In this document: in pieces, positions 1 through 15,000 of the stretch
Layout: each line of letters begins with the position of its first letter
Numbering within the stretch: position 1 is the stretch's first letter
DNA from: Pipra filicauda
Taxonomy: Eukaryota; Chordata; Aves; Passeriformes; Pipridae
Length of the DNA: 64,000 nt
NCBI RefSeq assembly: GCF_003945595.2
Contig: NW_024104443.1
Span: 1,674,001 to 1,738,000 of the forward strand
Reading direction: 5' to 3'
The notes under the pieces: model-generated
What the model was told of the DNA's origin: nothing
Database searches by the model: none
What the model saw: the letters and a program-made list of their open reading frames with translations, nothing else
Program-made: the position numbers and the translations under genes

Positions 1-95
1 AATTATTTCTCCAGTAGAGAAGTTCATCACAAATCCTTGCACTGGTTCTGCCTCTCCAGGATAAGGCATTCCATTAACTGCGAAGAGGAGACCAC
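1..95 (-). CDS. PAM: PAM exon 18, cut by window start: PAL domain
   Basis: Reads [20 protein letters not shown] then [11 protein letters not shown] and runs off the window at base 1 on a codon boundary. The acceptor is TTGTTGCAG|GT. NFS is an N-glycosylation sequon at the position known to be glycosylated in rat PAL. The exon 17/18 junction gives Pro-Gly-Gly-Leu-Leu where mammals have Pro-Gly-Leu-Leu, one extra glycine codon. Downstream exons (PAL end, membrane span, tail) are outside. Confidence 0.94.
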
Positions 96-3000
96 CTGCA
101 ACAACATACACTTGCCTTAGAACCCACATGCAGCAAACTGCAGTGAAGATGAACTGTAATAGTTTAGATGAAAAAAAGTCTAAGAGACAGAAAAGTAACT
201 CAACAGGAAACTAAACTGCCAGAGGAAAGACAAGTGAGGTATAACACTTGAATGCCTGCCATTTAAGAGATGTACATTTAGTCCAAACGAGAAGAATAAG
301 CAAAGTAAAATTTTACAGATTGGTTAAATGTACAAGAAATGTGAAAGTGTTAAAAAATAATTTGAAGAATACTTTGCTAAGGATGGTTGATCTGATAGGC
401 AGAAGTTTTTTCAATGCATCAAGAGCAGAAAGTCAGCTTGGGAATCACTGGGACCACAAGAGGAAAAGGTGTGAAAGGTGGACTCAGGGATTAGGGGCCT
501 GTGACAAAGAAGCTGGTTTCGGCAGATTTTTTTCTGTTTAATATGTTGGGAAGATTACAACACTCATTTTTTTTTCCTAGCAAAGAGGTCAGAGGAGCCA
601 GCTCAACTGGAAGGTTATATGCAAAAGGTATTAGACAAGTTGGAGGTTAATAATTCACCAGGTTTAGATGGCATTTACTCAAATTCAGAAGGAAGCCAAA
701 TGGGAAATCACAGACCTTAGGACAAGTTAAGTAAACCAGCACTGCAAACAGCTATTCCTCCAGAAGACTAAAAGAATGCTGAATTAATGCTCACCTACAA
801 GAAGGACTCAAAAGGGTGCCTGTTAACACATGTTAACAATTCTGGCTTCCATCTCCAGTAAGATGGTAGAATCCATAAAGAAGAGTAAGACGTGGGCAAG
901 TGTGGCCTGTCAGAAACAAGTTCGTACAGCTTCTCTAAGGATTATGCCTCAGCTCTGAACAGGGAGAAAAAGCACAGAGCTAAAGCAGATTCTGCAGTCA
1001 TACTTAGGTTTTCAGAAAACACTCGGCAAGGTAGTGCATCAGAGGTTATTAATGAATGTGAGTTATCACAGGGCTGAATGAAAGATCCATTAATGAACAG
1101 GAAGCAAAGAACAGGGCTTACAGACAGAGCTCATATAATTCTTCAGGACAGAGAAGTCTGAACAGTGTGATCTTGTAGGGATCACAGTCAGAAACAATTT
1201 TATTCAATAGTCTTCATCAGTGACCAGAAAAATGGGATGAACAATGAAATCAACCAGTCTGAGGAATATACTGAGTTCTGCAGAGTAGTCAAAAGCTTGA
1301 TGATACTGAGAAAGTCTGGAAAGACTTTTTATAAGTGAGTTGTCAAACAAGGGGCAGAAGAGCTTCAGCAAAGACAAGTATGAAGTGATTCTTTTGCAAA
1401 AAAGTAATTTAAATCATGCCTACGTGATGTTTAAACTTGGAACTGGCAGCTACAGCTCAGGAGAGACATCTCCAAGCCACTACTGAAACATTTCTCAAAT
1501 CTCTGGCTCCACGTACAGTGTCAGCCAAAATTTCAATAGAATGTCTGGCATCCTGAGAAAGAGAATTAGGAATGGAAGGGACAGTTGTGCTACTATGCAA
1601 AAACTCAGCATGCCCACATCTTGAGTACTGAGTGTTATCCTGCATCTCAAGGAGGTCCCAATGAAGCTGAAGATGCAAGAAGAGAAAGGCAACTACAAGG
1701 GGCTGCAAGAAGGGGCTTCAGCCCCTTCAAGGGGCTGAAGCAATTAAATGGCTTATGAGGAGGGACCAAGGTGGGATGGGGTTCTTTGGTTTGAAGAGGA
1801 TAAGTCAAGTTGAAGAGGCACCAGCTTTGGTGAGTGTGGAACTGTTATTCAACTCCCAAATACTGGGACTGAGAAGCACTCAATGAAACTAGGTCACTTT
1901 TCCATATTAAAAAAAAATAAAGTAGGTAATGAACTTCTGGAGCCTGTAACCACAGGAGGCCAATGAGCCAGACAGCACAAGTCAGTTCAAAATGAGACTA
2001 AGAAAACTCATGGGCAATAGCTCTATAGAAAGATAGTATGAAGACAAGGTCAGAGTCTTCCTCCTAACACTGCTAAATAAAGGGCTTGTGGATGCATGCT
2101 GAGTAGGAGAGGAATGGACCACAAAATGCAGCCAGGCTTACACATCCTCCTCAGAATGCCTCTTTTGCTCCCACCATCAGAGACAGAGCCAGGGGTATCA
2201 AGTATCTCCTCTAGCACAGTATTTTTTTACATTCTTGGCAGATGCAAAAGAGATAACCCTGATATTAAATCTGAGGAATCAGGAGCCAGACATGCCAAAA
2301 TTCCTTATCCAGTTTTTAACATTTACATTACTTTTAGAATCAGTATTAAAATCTAATCTCAAAGCTTAATACAGTAATTGTAATCTAAACTGTGATATTA
2401 AACCCACAATTTTTTCAAACTGTTTGCTTTCAGTTTTTCTGTTTCATGAAACCCAAAACCTTTCCTGGTAATTTGGAACATTTTAATTTTTTTTCTCTTC
2501 AATGGAGTTTGAAATGAATATTTTAAAATGTTACTGTTAGTAATAATATGCTATTATTAACTAATTGACTGTGCAGTCACCAGGAACGAACAAGATCATC
2601 TGCTTGTTGACATCACATTTAGGGAGTCTAATCAGTCATTTCTCAGAAGCAGAGATTATATGCAAGCTTCCCCCATCTGCGAGTAGGAAAACAGGTAGTT
2701 CTCAAATTTTCCATTGCATCAGGTCTAATTTGAAAGAGAATTAATATCTGCCCTAAGATAACATGACAGCACTCTTCATGAAATAACACTGAAACACTCT
2801 GACATCCTGGCACAGGAAATACTTGAAATCTGAAGAACAGGAAGATTACCTGGAACATATGAAACTGCAAACAACTCTCTTCCAAATGATTTGTGTTTGA
2901 TCTCTCTTGTGAACTCCCCGGTCTCTAATCTGAAGCACTGAATTCGACCATTTTCCCGGTCTGCAACGCACAGCTGACTGAAGTCAGGGATCAGGGCTAA

Positions 3001-6000
3001 GCTGTGGGGGATATGAAACTGTCCAGGTCTGGCTCTGCCTAGAGAAGACTCTGCAATACAAAAGATCCAGGTTTGTGTTAAAGTATGCACTGAAATGATC
3101 GGTTTTCCTTAGAAACAGCAGAATGACAAATAAGGCAATATAGCACCAGGAAAAGACCAAGGTCAGCTTGCTTTCTTCTCCAGCACTTTTACTGTTTTAG
3201 GTAGATAAATCACAGTAGCCTACTGCAGTAAATCCTGAATTTATGAATTTGCTATTTCCCTATAATATTCAACATAGTTTAATGCCTGATACATAAATCT
3301 GAGTCAGGCAGAAATGTAATTATTCATAAAACTTAAAATAGATGGAATCATGGCATAAATCTTGCAAAAATGATAAAGGCTTATATTATTTTATTAAATG
3401 TTTAAGAAAAAAATTACTTTTGTGAAAGTCAGACCTTTTTCTTGATAAAATAGGACATGCCAGTGCTCATACTGAAAGCAAGCTAAAAAATCCCCACTTC
3501 TTAATCTCAGTAAATATATAACTACTAAAAGTAGCTGTATGAAGAGCCGAGAGAAAATCTGAATGCAATGACAAGGTTGAAATTCAGGTGAGGCCTGGAT
3601 GGTATTTCAGTAATAGAAATTCATTAAAAAATTAACAGTAACATCAACAATCTTGTGGTTCATGACGAGTTTGTGGTAACAGCAGTATGGGTAAAGTGTC
3701 AAGAGCTCTGACTGTACCTTCTCCCCACTGCATCACGTACAGTCCGTCTGGAGAGAACTGAATAATTCGGCTGTTACAGTAGCCATCAGAGACATAAATG
3801 CTGCCAGTGATTGGATCCACGGCCACATCAGTTGGTTGACAGAAATGATTTTTGTCACTTCCTGGTTGCAAAGCCACTCCCAAGGTCAGTAATGGTTCTT
3901 TAACTTCTGTTCCCAGTTTGAAAACCTTTTTTTTTCAGTCAACAGGAAAAGAGAAGAGGTTTCAGTTATGGTAGGTGAAATCTAAGACGGATGACTGTCT
4001 AGGGAAAATAATCTATCACTGTGTGTAAAGTAAATTTATATACCAAACATAATCTTAATATATTGACTATAATATATATTACCAGTTTGTCAATAGTGTG
4101 GATTCTAGAAAATTTCTGCTTAAAATATAATTCTCCTGCCATTACAAAGTAAATGAGCTAGTTTCACATTCTACTTTTAAGTACATCAATAAGCAAAAGA
4201 TGCAGCAGAAAAACCCAGAGGGGTCTTTACAGGCTTGAGAGGGGCCCAAGTGAACCTTGTGAAGTTCAATGACACCAAAAGCAATGCCCTGCACCTGTGC
4301 TGGGGCAGTCCCAGCCAAAAAATACAGGCTGGGCAGAGAATGGATTGAGATCAGCCCTGAAGAGGTGTTGGTTGGCCAGAAACTCAACACAAGTTAGCAG
4401 TGTGCACTTGCAGCCCAGAAAGGCAACTATGTCCTGGGCTGCATCCAAAGCACTGTGGGCAGCAGGTCAAGGGAGGGGATTCTCCCTCTCTACTCTGCTC
4501 TGGTGGGACCCCATCTGCAGTGCTGCATCCAGCTCTGGGGCCCCAACAGAAAAAGCACATAGATCCGTTGGAGCAGGTCCAGATGAAGCCACAAGATCAG
4601 AGGGATGGAGCACCTCTTGTATAAGGACAGGCTGAGTTAGGGCTGTTCAGCCTGGAGAAGAGAAAGCTTCGGGAAGACTTTATAGCACCTGCCAGTACTT
4701 AAAGGGGCTCCTTCCACTATACTTCAAAGAGACCTGGAAAGGGACTATTCACAAGGACATATAGGGACAGGAGAAGGGGGAATGGCTTTAAAATGAAAGA
4801 GAGTAGATTTAGATTGGATATCATTAAGAAATTCTTTACTGTGAGGGTGGTGAGGCACTGGAACAGGCTGCCCAGAGAAGCTGTGGGTATCCCATCCCAG
4901 AAAGTGTTCAAGGACAGGCTGGACGGGGCTTTGAGCAACCTTGTCTACTGGATGGTGTGGGTGGAATGAGGTGAACTTTAAGGTCCCTTCAACCCAGGCC
5001 ATTCTATGATTTTATGATTTCTACATTCTATGTCCATGTAACAAATTATTCAACAGGACTATATTCCATGAAGTGCACAGGGGTGAATTTCTGCAGGCAT
5101 ATTCTAACGTTATTCTTAACAGGCTTAGATAAGCAATTTATGTTAAATCTCTAGGAAAACAAAAACACTTTTTTGTGAAATATTAAGGTCCTGGTACTAA
5201 AGTTTCAGACACATACCTGATGAAGGGCTACATCAGTGACCCAGTAGTTACCATTTTTATCTATACTCAAACCATGTGGTAAATAAAATCTGCAAGCGCA
5301 AATATAGAAGAAACAAATATAGAAGAACAAAGTTAAAATCATTTTTATGGAAGAAAATTATATAGATAAGAAGATTTCACTTTTTACCTACAGATCAAAA
5401 AATGCTGTACAAAATAACTACAGTTAATATTTAATGAAAAATACAGCTTTACAGGATAGAATTTTCTTGACAAGAGCATCTCAGGTTGAAATTCAGCTGA
5501 TTTCTAGCATCTCACTCACGCTACCTTAGCATCTATGAGGACAATGTACAATACTCATGAGCTCTGCTTTCTGTTCATCTGGCTGGTAGATTAAATTGTA
5601 TGAATTACTAGAAAGAAGAGGTGGTAAAGGTGGGAAATTATTTCTATTAGTTGTTTATTTTATATTTACTTATTTATTTATTTATCTATTTAAATAAACT
5701 CAGAGGCTATAATTGTACAATGTAATATAAACCACATGAAAATGGGTTTAGGAACTCTTTGGTGTAAAATATACAGAAATATTAGTTCAATTCATAAAAG
5801 CAAAAAAACCCAAACTTACAGACTTTTGCCTGTGGAATGGAGCAGTTTTGCATTACTTGGATTCAGCACAAGAATCGTGTTCTGTTCAATTGGTCCAAGA
5901 CCTCTTTGTTGATAAACAAATTTGCTGTCAAAAGAACTACACAAAAACAGTGGAATAGAAAGCCAGCATTAGAAAAATATACATACAACTTATGAAAGTC

Positions 6001-9000
6001 GAGTTTTGTAGTTCAATTCCAGTGGGGGGTTATTGGATTGGTTTTTTCTTTAGATATAAGCCTTATTACATCACTTGAGAGAGTTAATAGCATTGTATGT
6101 CTGCATTTCCTACTGAGGTTATGACTTCCAAACTAAAGGAGCACTGAATCAACACAGCAAGAATTAAGAAAATCAACAATTAAAACTCCTCTTTTTTTTT
6201 TTCTCTGATTCTTTGCCGTGGCAAACCTGAAATGGAAAATCCAACCATGTAGCCTAAGAAAAAAAATATAACTCATGACCAAGGCATAAGTGCCAGTAAA
6301 ACCAGATATACTTTGTGCCATCTAAGGCAATGTGTACCTGTTTGTGTGTTTTTTGCTTTTTCTCTTTTCAAACACAGTTTAGTATTTTGTTAGAGCTTCC
6401 TAGTACAAGATTCAGGTCTTATGGTTCTTATCCTTCTCTGAGTATGCTTACAGAAGATTATAGGATATGATGTGTATTTCTACCCCTACAACACTACCTG
6501 GAAAATATTAATAAACAACATTTAAGCATGTCACTATTTCAGACATAAGGAACCAAGACTAACTTTCCAGAAGACATTTACTAGGCACAAAAGTATCATA
6601 CTTCCAAAAATATAGTTTCTGTACCCTTACAGAGAAGTTGGCTATTACTCTAACCTGTTAAAAAATATGTTCAGCGTTTAGTGAAGGTAAACAGAGTGTA
6701 AAATATGTTGAACAAAATTTAAGTCTAAATATTAGAAAATGGTATTTGACTGTGGATGACAAATGCATGAATACAAGACATATTTCCCACTCCCACCTTG
6801 TATTTTTAAATCCATTTGTTAATCTCAAGAGAAATCTAGCTATGATTGATGCTACATGGTAAACAAGAATATACTTTGTAGTCACAGAGAAGCCTATGAA
6901 TAAAGCTATTAAAATGATATATTGTACAGTTCTAGCAGCTTCACATTTCCATAGCATTAAATATTTATATGTCTAGAATTTTTAATGTGGAAAAGCAATA
7001 TTGGCTTCATATATAACCAGACAAATCTATGACACAATGTGTTTAAGCTTGTGCATAGGCCATGATTAAAAAATAATATTTAGATATTGCCATTACTTAT
7101 TGTAACTATTTGTAACTATTTAATTTCTGGCAGAAATCACTTCTGATAGAATCCTTTTTTACTATGAATGGTTAAGCCCAAGGTGAGTTACTAAAACTCT
7201 CTACTGACTTCTCCTAAACACTGGTGCCATCATGCTATAGGGAGACATTGGATTAACGGTACTGGCACACAATGGCCTACTGGTGTGTACCTGCTTGTTT
7301 GACAACAATTGTTTTATTCTTTACCATCAATGACAGTAATCTGCCATAACAAGTTCTCTCGGTTTTAAACAGTTTTATTTTAAAAGGAGTCCAACACTGG
7401 TAAGGACTTGCTGTAGGTATGAATGACCACAATTGGAGAACCAACACTGCATAGACTGAACTAATCTTACTTTAATCTACACAGACAACCACAGAAAAGA
7501 GTATCAGTGATGGCAGATATTGTACAAAAAAAAAAACCAAACAGAAAACACAGTTGTATCTCTGGAGAACTGACTATCTAGACAACTTAAAATAATTATT
7601 GTCTTTCCTTGTTATGATTTCAGTTCTTAGTAACACTGCTGTCCAGACTTCTATTCCCAGCTCTCCTGGGAACTGAGTGCTTTCAGTGTAATAAGAGATT
7701 GTAAGGTATGTTATGCAAAGTGAACTCTGAAATGAGATTTTGGGAGTGATCTTCCATGCATCTTCTCCTAGAAAGGAAGTCTGACAGGAAGAACAACTGG
7801 CATGCTACAGAGTCACAGTCACTCTTCCTCCCAGCATTTGAGACCAATTTCCAGGCAGTCAATGTTCCTTTGTTTTAACTGACAAATAAGAACACAAACA
7901 ATGCTGACTACTTGTAGCTTAAAAGGAGCAAGATCAAAACCAAGACCAGAATAACTGAACACCTTATGTCATATTGCTCTGCATCATGGTTTTCTAATAG
8001 GTTCTGAACTTTGATATTGAAGGACAAGTAAAATCTGCTGCATATTCACTATTTCCAATTTCCAACCTCAATGTAATCCCACAGATTCTACTGTGGATTA
8101 CAGAAGTTTCTACTTCTCAGCTGGCCATTTCATACTAATACAAACAAATTATTGCTAAATTTACCATCCTTCTGGTGGGCTACCTATTAAATTTAGACAG
8201 ACCACCTGACTTCATAAAACCTGAAAGCATAACCCTGAGCTCTATTCTTGATCAATATCCATTACCATTGTGGTACTGTGCTCAGCCTGAATTTACCTGC
8301 CTATCTTGTTAAGAATGCAGTAACAAGAATGTAGCCCATATTCTTTAATATATTCTTTATAAATTCCATGAAGAGGATATATTTTTCATCATAAAATGCA
8401 AAATAACTTCCAACTGATTCATTGCTTAGACACCTGAATAGTTCTGGTTTGTTTCATTCTGCCCAGCACATGCTGCATATAGCAAGGACTGTTCCAAAAG
8501 TGAGGAGACAATGTGGTAGAAGAATTTGACTTATTTAAGATGACTTTTTTTTTTTAATCAGGAGCAGAAGTAATGCTACCGCCACTGCAAAGCTGCTACT
8601 ATATTACAGGGCTTGTCACTGCATAACTGCTTTTCTAAAGCAGACAGAAGTTACCTTGAATGTACAACAGCACATTCAACCAGCTATATTTAGTGAAACA
8701 AGGATCTACCTTTTGTGGCAGATGTTAATAATGCCTTGGAAACATTTGTGCATAGCCTAACAGCACAGATAATTTTTGTTTTATTTGCTTCTATACTACG
8801 CAGGTGAAGCATTGAAACAGAAAATAAATTCTGGGCTTTCAGGCTATTGATTTATCACATTTATGATTTGGCAAGGAATATTATACTCAATTAACTGTAT
8901 TTTCAGCTAATGATAAACGTTGACTTAAAAGCCTCGTAACTTCTTATGCCTCCCCCATATGACTGTCATGATAAACACCTTTCAAATACTAATCTTTTCT

Positions 9001-12000
9001 TGAAAAATGAGAACACCCATTAGTCCTTCCTTTTTCAGCACAAGCCATGAAAGGGACCCAAAACGATTTCTTATGTCCACGACATACCCAAAGACAAAAA
9101 GGAAAGGCTGACTGGGTGAGCACATTTTGTGTGCCTCTTCTCTGTGCCACAAGATATGGAACAACAGCTTAACAACCAACGTGTTTTCCCAATACATTTT
9201 AAAGTCACCATATTCTGTACAAAACAGTGATTTTAGTCTAGCTGACTTAAGGGCCCCTACCAACTGATTTACTGTGCTTCACAAAAAGAAATAAAAACCC
9301 CTAAAACTTGTGAAAAAAACCTCTCACGAGTTAGAATTTAATGTTTAGTCACCTTTACAGATGGCCCAAAACAGCAGCTTAACTCACATCTTACAGTGAC
9401 TGCTGAGGACAAAGCTGAGTTAAGTGAACATGTAGTGCTACTGAGCACAGCTGGTAGGGATGTGGATTTCCAGACTACAGACCACAACTCTGATCATCTT
9501 CTGCAACCACAACTCAAGTTTTGTGCTCTGGATTGTTGCTATACCTCAATTGCCAGACACTCAAAAATACAAGTACCATTCTATTTTCAAATATTTTTTC
9601 AATTCTTTCTTCAGCAACACAAAGAACAGCACTCACATTCATGCACAGGAGGACAAAAAAACCAAATTCAGTATCAGCTTTAATGGAATACTTAAAGCCT
9701 GAGTAATACAAGTTGCATAATGCATTTTCCTTTCAAATTTTATAGTCTATATTTATGTCTACTTGAGCTGGAGAGATCACTGATGTATGAGAAAAATGTA
9801 TGAGAAGTAAATTATTGCCTTACCTGCTGCATTATGTTATTTAGCTGAAAACCCAAATAACTTACTTACTTTCATAAAACACTATTCTAAGCACAATTTC
9901 TTGTTATAACATTGAGAATGCTGCCTTTCCATTTTTTAGAAACTATGTTACCTTAAAATGAATTCATTGGGATTTGAAAAAAACTCCTTACCAATTAGCC
10001 TTTTAGTTATGTATACGGAGAACAGATGCTTAGAGAGAAGATAAAACCTCACATTTAAAAAGGGTACTCCATAATATTATGTTACAGGCTAATAGTAATT
10101 CCTTCCAGTATCCTGTTACAATTTCATGAAAGTTTTTCAAACGTGTTCATATAAACACCTATAAAATTTTAAAGGTCAGAGACATAAGGACACTGTACAA
10201 ATAAGGACAGTATTCTTCATTCAGAAGGGTCTGTTCCTAAAATAATATACCTTCGAGTATATTACTTTACAAACACTAGAAAAACAGCAATTTTAAAGTC
10301 TGGACATTTTTTTTTTGTTCGAGTGATGCTAAATGTAGCAAATTTTATCAAATGAGTAGAACAAAGTCTGATTTGAGAGAGTATCTTCTAAGAATCCAAT
10401 TTTGTTAAGTGTACATAAACAAAAAGAAGAATGAGGATACACTGGAGCTAGCTGTGCTTGTCTTAAACCCAAGTACTAATAGCAGTACACCATACTAAAA
10501 TATCACTCACCCAAACTAATTATTCCTGTTAAAACCCATGAAGAAGTAGGGATGATTAATCTTTGTGAATATCATATTAACATGGTCATACAGTTTAAGG
10601 AAGGACCTAATGTACTATGTTCTTTTCCTCTGGAGTCACATTCTTACTGCCTTAAGATAGGAATCCCATCATCTTGAACTGTCAGTCGCCAATTCCGTTC
10701 CGAGTCTCTGAAAGGCACTTTCAGCCAAAGAACTGAATTTTAAATGGAAAAAGAACTGTCTTTCCTTGAGAAGGTCTACAAACAGCACACACCAGTTTGA
10801 CCTTCTAACTTGCCATTCATCAAGAGTCTCTACTTACTTTTCATCCCAAACGTGATCACCTCTGTGGAAGATAACAAGGTTATTTTCAGGGTCCAGAGCC
10901 AACCCAGAAACTTGGCCTAGTTTGAGGTCTAACCCAGGCCACTCCACAGCCTCTTCTATGTGAAAATCTGATGAAAAAAACAAATAAAACCAGACAATTA
11001 TGTAGCATATTTATAAAAAAACACCAAACATGGTTAAGTGGCATTTGGTACAGACTACTGGGAATTACATGGACATTTTCTTACATATAGTATTTTCATT
11101 AATGCATTGCAATTTAATCCAAGCATAGTTCTAATACAGTAAAGCATTAACAAGCACTGGCATCTTGCTACACATAGCATGATAGAAATGTCAAAACCAC
11201 TTTTGACTCCATTTTTTTTCCTCCATCTTATGAGGATACATGGACACAGACTCTAAATACTTTCTATACTGAAAGATTACAAAAACATACAACTACAATC
11301 CAAAATAATTAGGCAAATTTAAATATTAAGCTATCAGTGTTTTATTAAAAATGCATAACAAATAACATGAATGACTAAATCACTACGTAGTAGAAGTGAT
11401 TGATTCATGATCTTTTTTTTCTACAAAGTTTTTAACACTAAGAAAAACATACAGAGAAAAAAGAAAACAGCAAAGAGAAACAAATAAAACAGTAATTATG
11501 TGAAGTTTTTCTACGACATTTCTTACAGCCAACATATGCACTAGCTCTGGATAGTGCTCCTATCCTAATTCAAATTCTACACGCAAAAGTAGGAAACAGA
11601 TGTCTAAATCTGACTAAAAAGATGAAGAAGGGTAGAATATCTGTCATTGTTTATGGCATAACACACTGTTTTTAAGCAGAAATACTCTACAGCTTTTGAG
11701 TAACACGAATCTGATTTCCATACTAAATCAACAGCACAGGATTCAGCAAGTGAACCACTACTGAAAGGTCAAATACTTCTTGTGATTGCCTTAAAGTGCA
11801 AAACTCCTCAACTAAGAGAGATTAATTTAGTCTCAACTTAAAAATTAATATTTAAAAGATAAAAATATGGTTACTTCAATCTCTGCTTTACGTAAAAACA
11901 GACTTACACTGAAAAAAGGCAAAAACAGTTAAAAATTTTAAAAACTTGCAGAGAGTTAACTACAAGGATTATTTTCTCACAGACTTACTGCTTAAATACT

Positions 12001-15000
12001 ATTTGTAAGTGGTTGCTCCTACGTTGCTCTGGCAGTATATTGAGACAAATGAACTATATTACCAAAAATAAAAAATGTAATGACAAGAAAAATCCCCCTA
12101 ATTCCAATAAAAGAAAAAAAGGAAAATTCAAAAATGCCTTCTACATGTTAGGAAATCCATCACTGCTTCCTTTCAGAAATTAATTTTTTCAGCATAATTC
12201 ACTATTTTTACAATGCATACTTTGTATGTAGGTACATATAGCCAAACTGATGCTGAATAATAAGCAATCTCTTGGAAGTTATGTGAAACTGCTTCACTAA
12301 TATTCAACGTGTTTTGATAGCATCATGCTGTACTTTTCAACTTTCAGTTCACCCAAGTTTGTGAGTTTTGCTGTGATCCTAAACACTAATCAGTGGGGTA
12401 CCATCTGGGCAGGTGAAACACACTCACGAAGTGCTAGGGCATCCATGCTTTGAACAAAAGGCAGATCACACACCTTAACAAACAGCACCCAAGGAATTTG
12501 AGAGGGTTCAGCTGGAAGTGATCTTTCAATGAAAGCAAAAATTAAATGGAACACAATGTCTAAAATCTATAGGCCACCTGTGCAACCCATCTGTTGTGAT
12601 AAGCATACCCTCCCCTTCCATCTCACTTGGAAGAGATGCAGTCTGAGCAGTAACTACAAGGATACAGTGGAGGGAAAATCATTCTCCACAATCTACACAA
12701 TGGAAATACAAAATCAGTGCTGAAAACCTAGTGCAAACTAGGAGATAGGATTTTTAGATATCATAGCTAGGGTTGGTGACAGAAAAAATCTAGAGGTTTA
12801 CACAAACCCAAAATAAACCTAAGGCAACTGTAGTGAATCCGAGACAGTAATCAGAAACTTCTAAAATAAGATGTTCTGCTCTGTAGAAATCTTAGCTGAA
12901 CAAAAGCTCCAAGCTAAAATAAAAGCCATTAAGAAAAAATTGATATATATACACCCTTCTGCTCAGATCAGTTGATCACAGCAGGTGTAGTGCCAGGTAT
13001 ATTCATGGATGCTTGGATTTTGAAAGGAATAAAAAGAGGGAAATCCAGTGTATGCTTCCTCACTTGCTCATCCCATATCAGTTCAAGCTAAATTGAAGTA
13101 AACTTGTCTATGTTTCATATTAGAGTGCCCCTTAGTTCCCAAGCCTTTTCAAAAAAACTAGAAAAAAATAAAAGGTCGAACATAGGAACCCTAAATTTTG
13201 GCTTCTGTAAAATTTAGTCTCCCAAAAGGCACGTACTAAAAGATTTCTGAGAGATCGAATGTACAGTGAAATACAATTTATCACGAGAGCTCCAGCCTCT
13301 ATACAACCTTTAGATTTCATCATGTTTCCACAATTGGTTAATTATTGTTACATTTTCTTTTCCCTTTGCAAGTCTCATACTGAAAGTCCTTTGATACAGG
13401 TTTATCTTAAGGTAACTAGCTTTTTACAAAATCTCACTAAATTTAGACTTCGTTTATCTAAGACTTATTACTATTTCCCTACAAAAATAAGTGGTCTACA
13501 GAATAGTTTCACGTGAGACCAAAGAAAATTACTTTTCCCATTAAAATAATTTACAATTTCTTTAAAAAGATCACCAGTTTTGTTCTAAATGAGATCCCTA
13601 AGTACCAGATCTTCCTTCTTTCAATTTAGAGTAGTTCCTTTCATATAAAAAAAATTAAATAAAGAATGACATAGATTTAGAACATCCAAGTCATCCTCTA
13701 ATCCTCCACAAATGAAAGATCAAAGCCTTATTTATTGGCAAAATTACAATTCGCTGTTCAGAATTCCCTGAAAGATCTTTCAAGCTTTTAGCATTACAAA
13801 TTTTAAGTCATATTGCGTTACTCTCTGCCACCAGAGTAGTAATTTGAATCTTGACAAATCTAAGGAAGCACTGCACAAAGAAGTTTTTAAAATTGGAAAA
13901 TTACACTCTTTGCCTTAATTAGGAGTTATAATTGTATTGGTTGCATGTTAAACAACTTGACTGATTAGTGACGAGTCTCAGGGTAGCAACCAGGAAGTAG
14001 TATAAAGTTACAAACATAACATTTATAACAACTTAACATATTGGCCATTTGCTTTTTCAGGACAGTTACATGTTTAAAACTGGAATATTCGCAAGAGTAA
14101 AAATATTAAACTATTTTAATTCTGGTAATTATTGAACAGTTAACTGAAATTAATTTAACAACAAAGTCTTGCCCTAAGAATACTGGGAATTTTTTCAATT
14201 CAATACAGTAAAGAATTTTACAAAGGGTGCAATTTTTTTCTTAAATTAAGACAACTTTAAGTTCCACTTCTTCCCCTGAAGAGGAAAACTGTGTTATGGA
14301 AGATTTTGTTCTTACATATGTAAATACTTCCCTAAGCAGAAACTAAACGTGCTTAAAGATGTTATTGCTACAAAAGTTCTTTTGCCAAAAGATGGCGCTG
14401 GCACCTTTTTCAGGTCAGAACTTCTGTCCTTAGAAGTATCGCAGACACTAACCTCCCCCCCAAACAATGCTAATTAAGGAAATTTGAGTTTTCTTTTCTG
14501 CTGTATCTCAAAATCGCATCATTTGAAAGTCCTTTTGTTAACTAATCCTCCACCAACAAATTACCCACGTATGAATATGTGGCTGCTAATGTAGCCAAGC
14601 AAATGCTTTCTGTAGTTAGAATTCATGCCATGAGATGTGCCACACTAAGCCATTTATGTCGTTCACTGAGACTTTCTCCTCTGAATCAGTGAAAACAGAA
14701 GGGAATTTTTGTCTTTGCCTTCTACATACCATGTGTTATTAGTCTGAGCTAACTGCTTTTGCAGAAATGCTCATGCACTTGGCTCTTCTGAACACTTAAT
14801 TCCAGTGAGGTTTATGGAATTATTTATGATTTACACTTATGTCAGGCACATGGTAACATCCCACCTGTTTTTTTGCCCCTATGTCAACCGGCTCTACTTT
14901 AAGTGCATAGCATAACACAGCATTGGAAAGTCCTTGTCTTTACTTTTCAGTTGAACACAAATCCAGGATTTTGCTAAGCTTGATTATTGTAACAGAGTCT

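Noticed and set aside
9396..9711. Overlapping open frames on both strands in PAM intron 13
   Set aside because: Three overlapping frames in two orientations, no recognised motif, no splice context. Chance frames.
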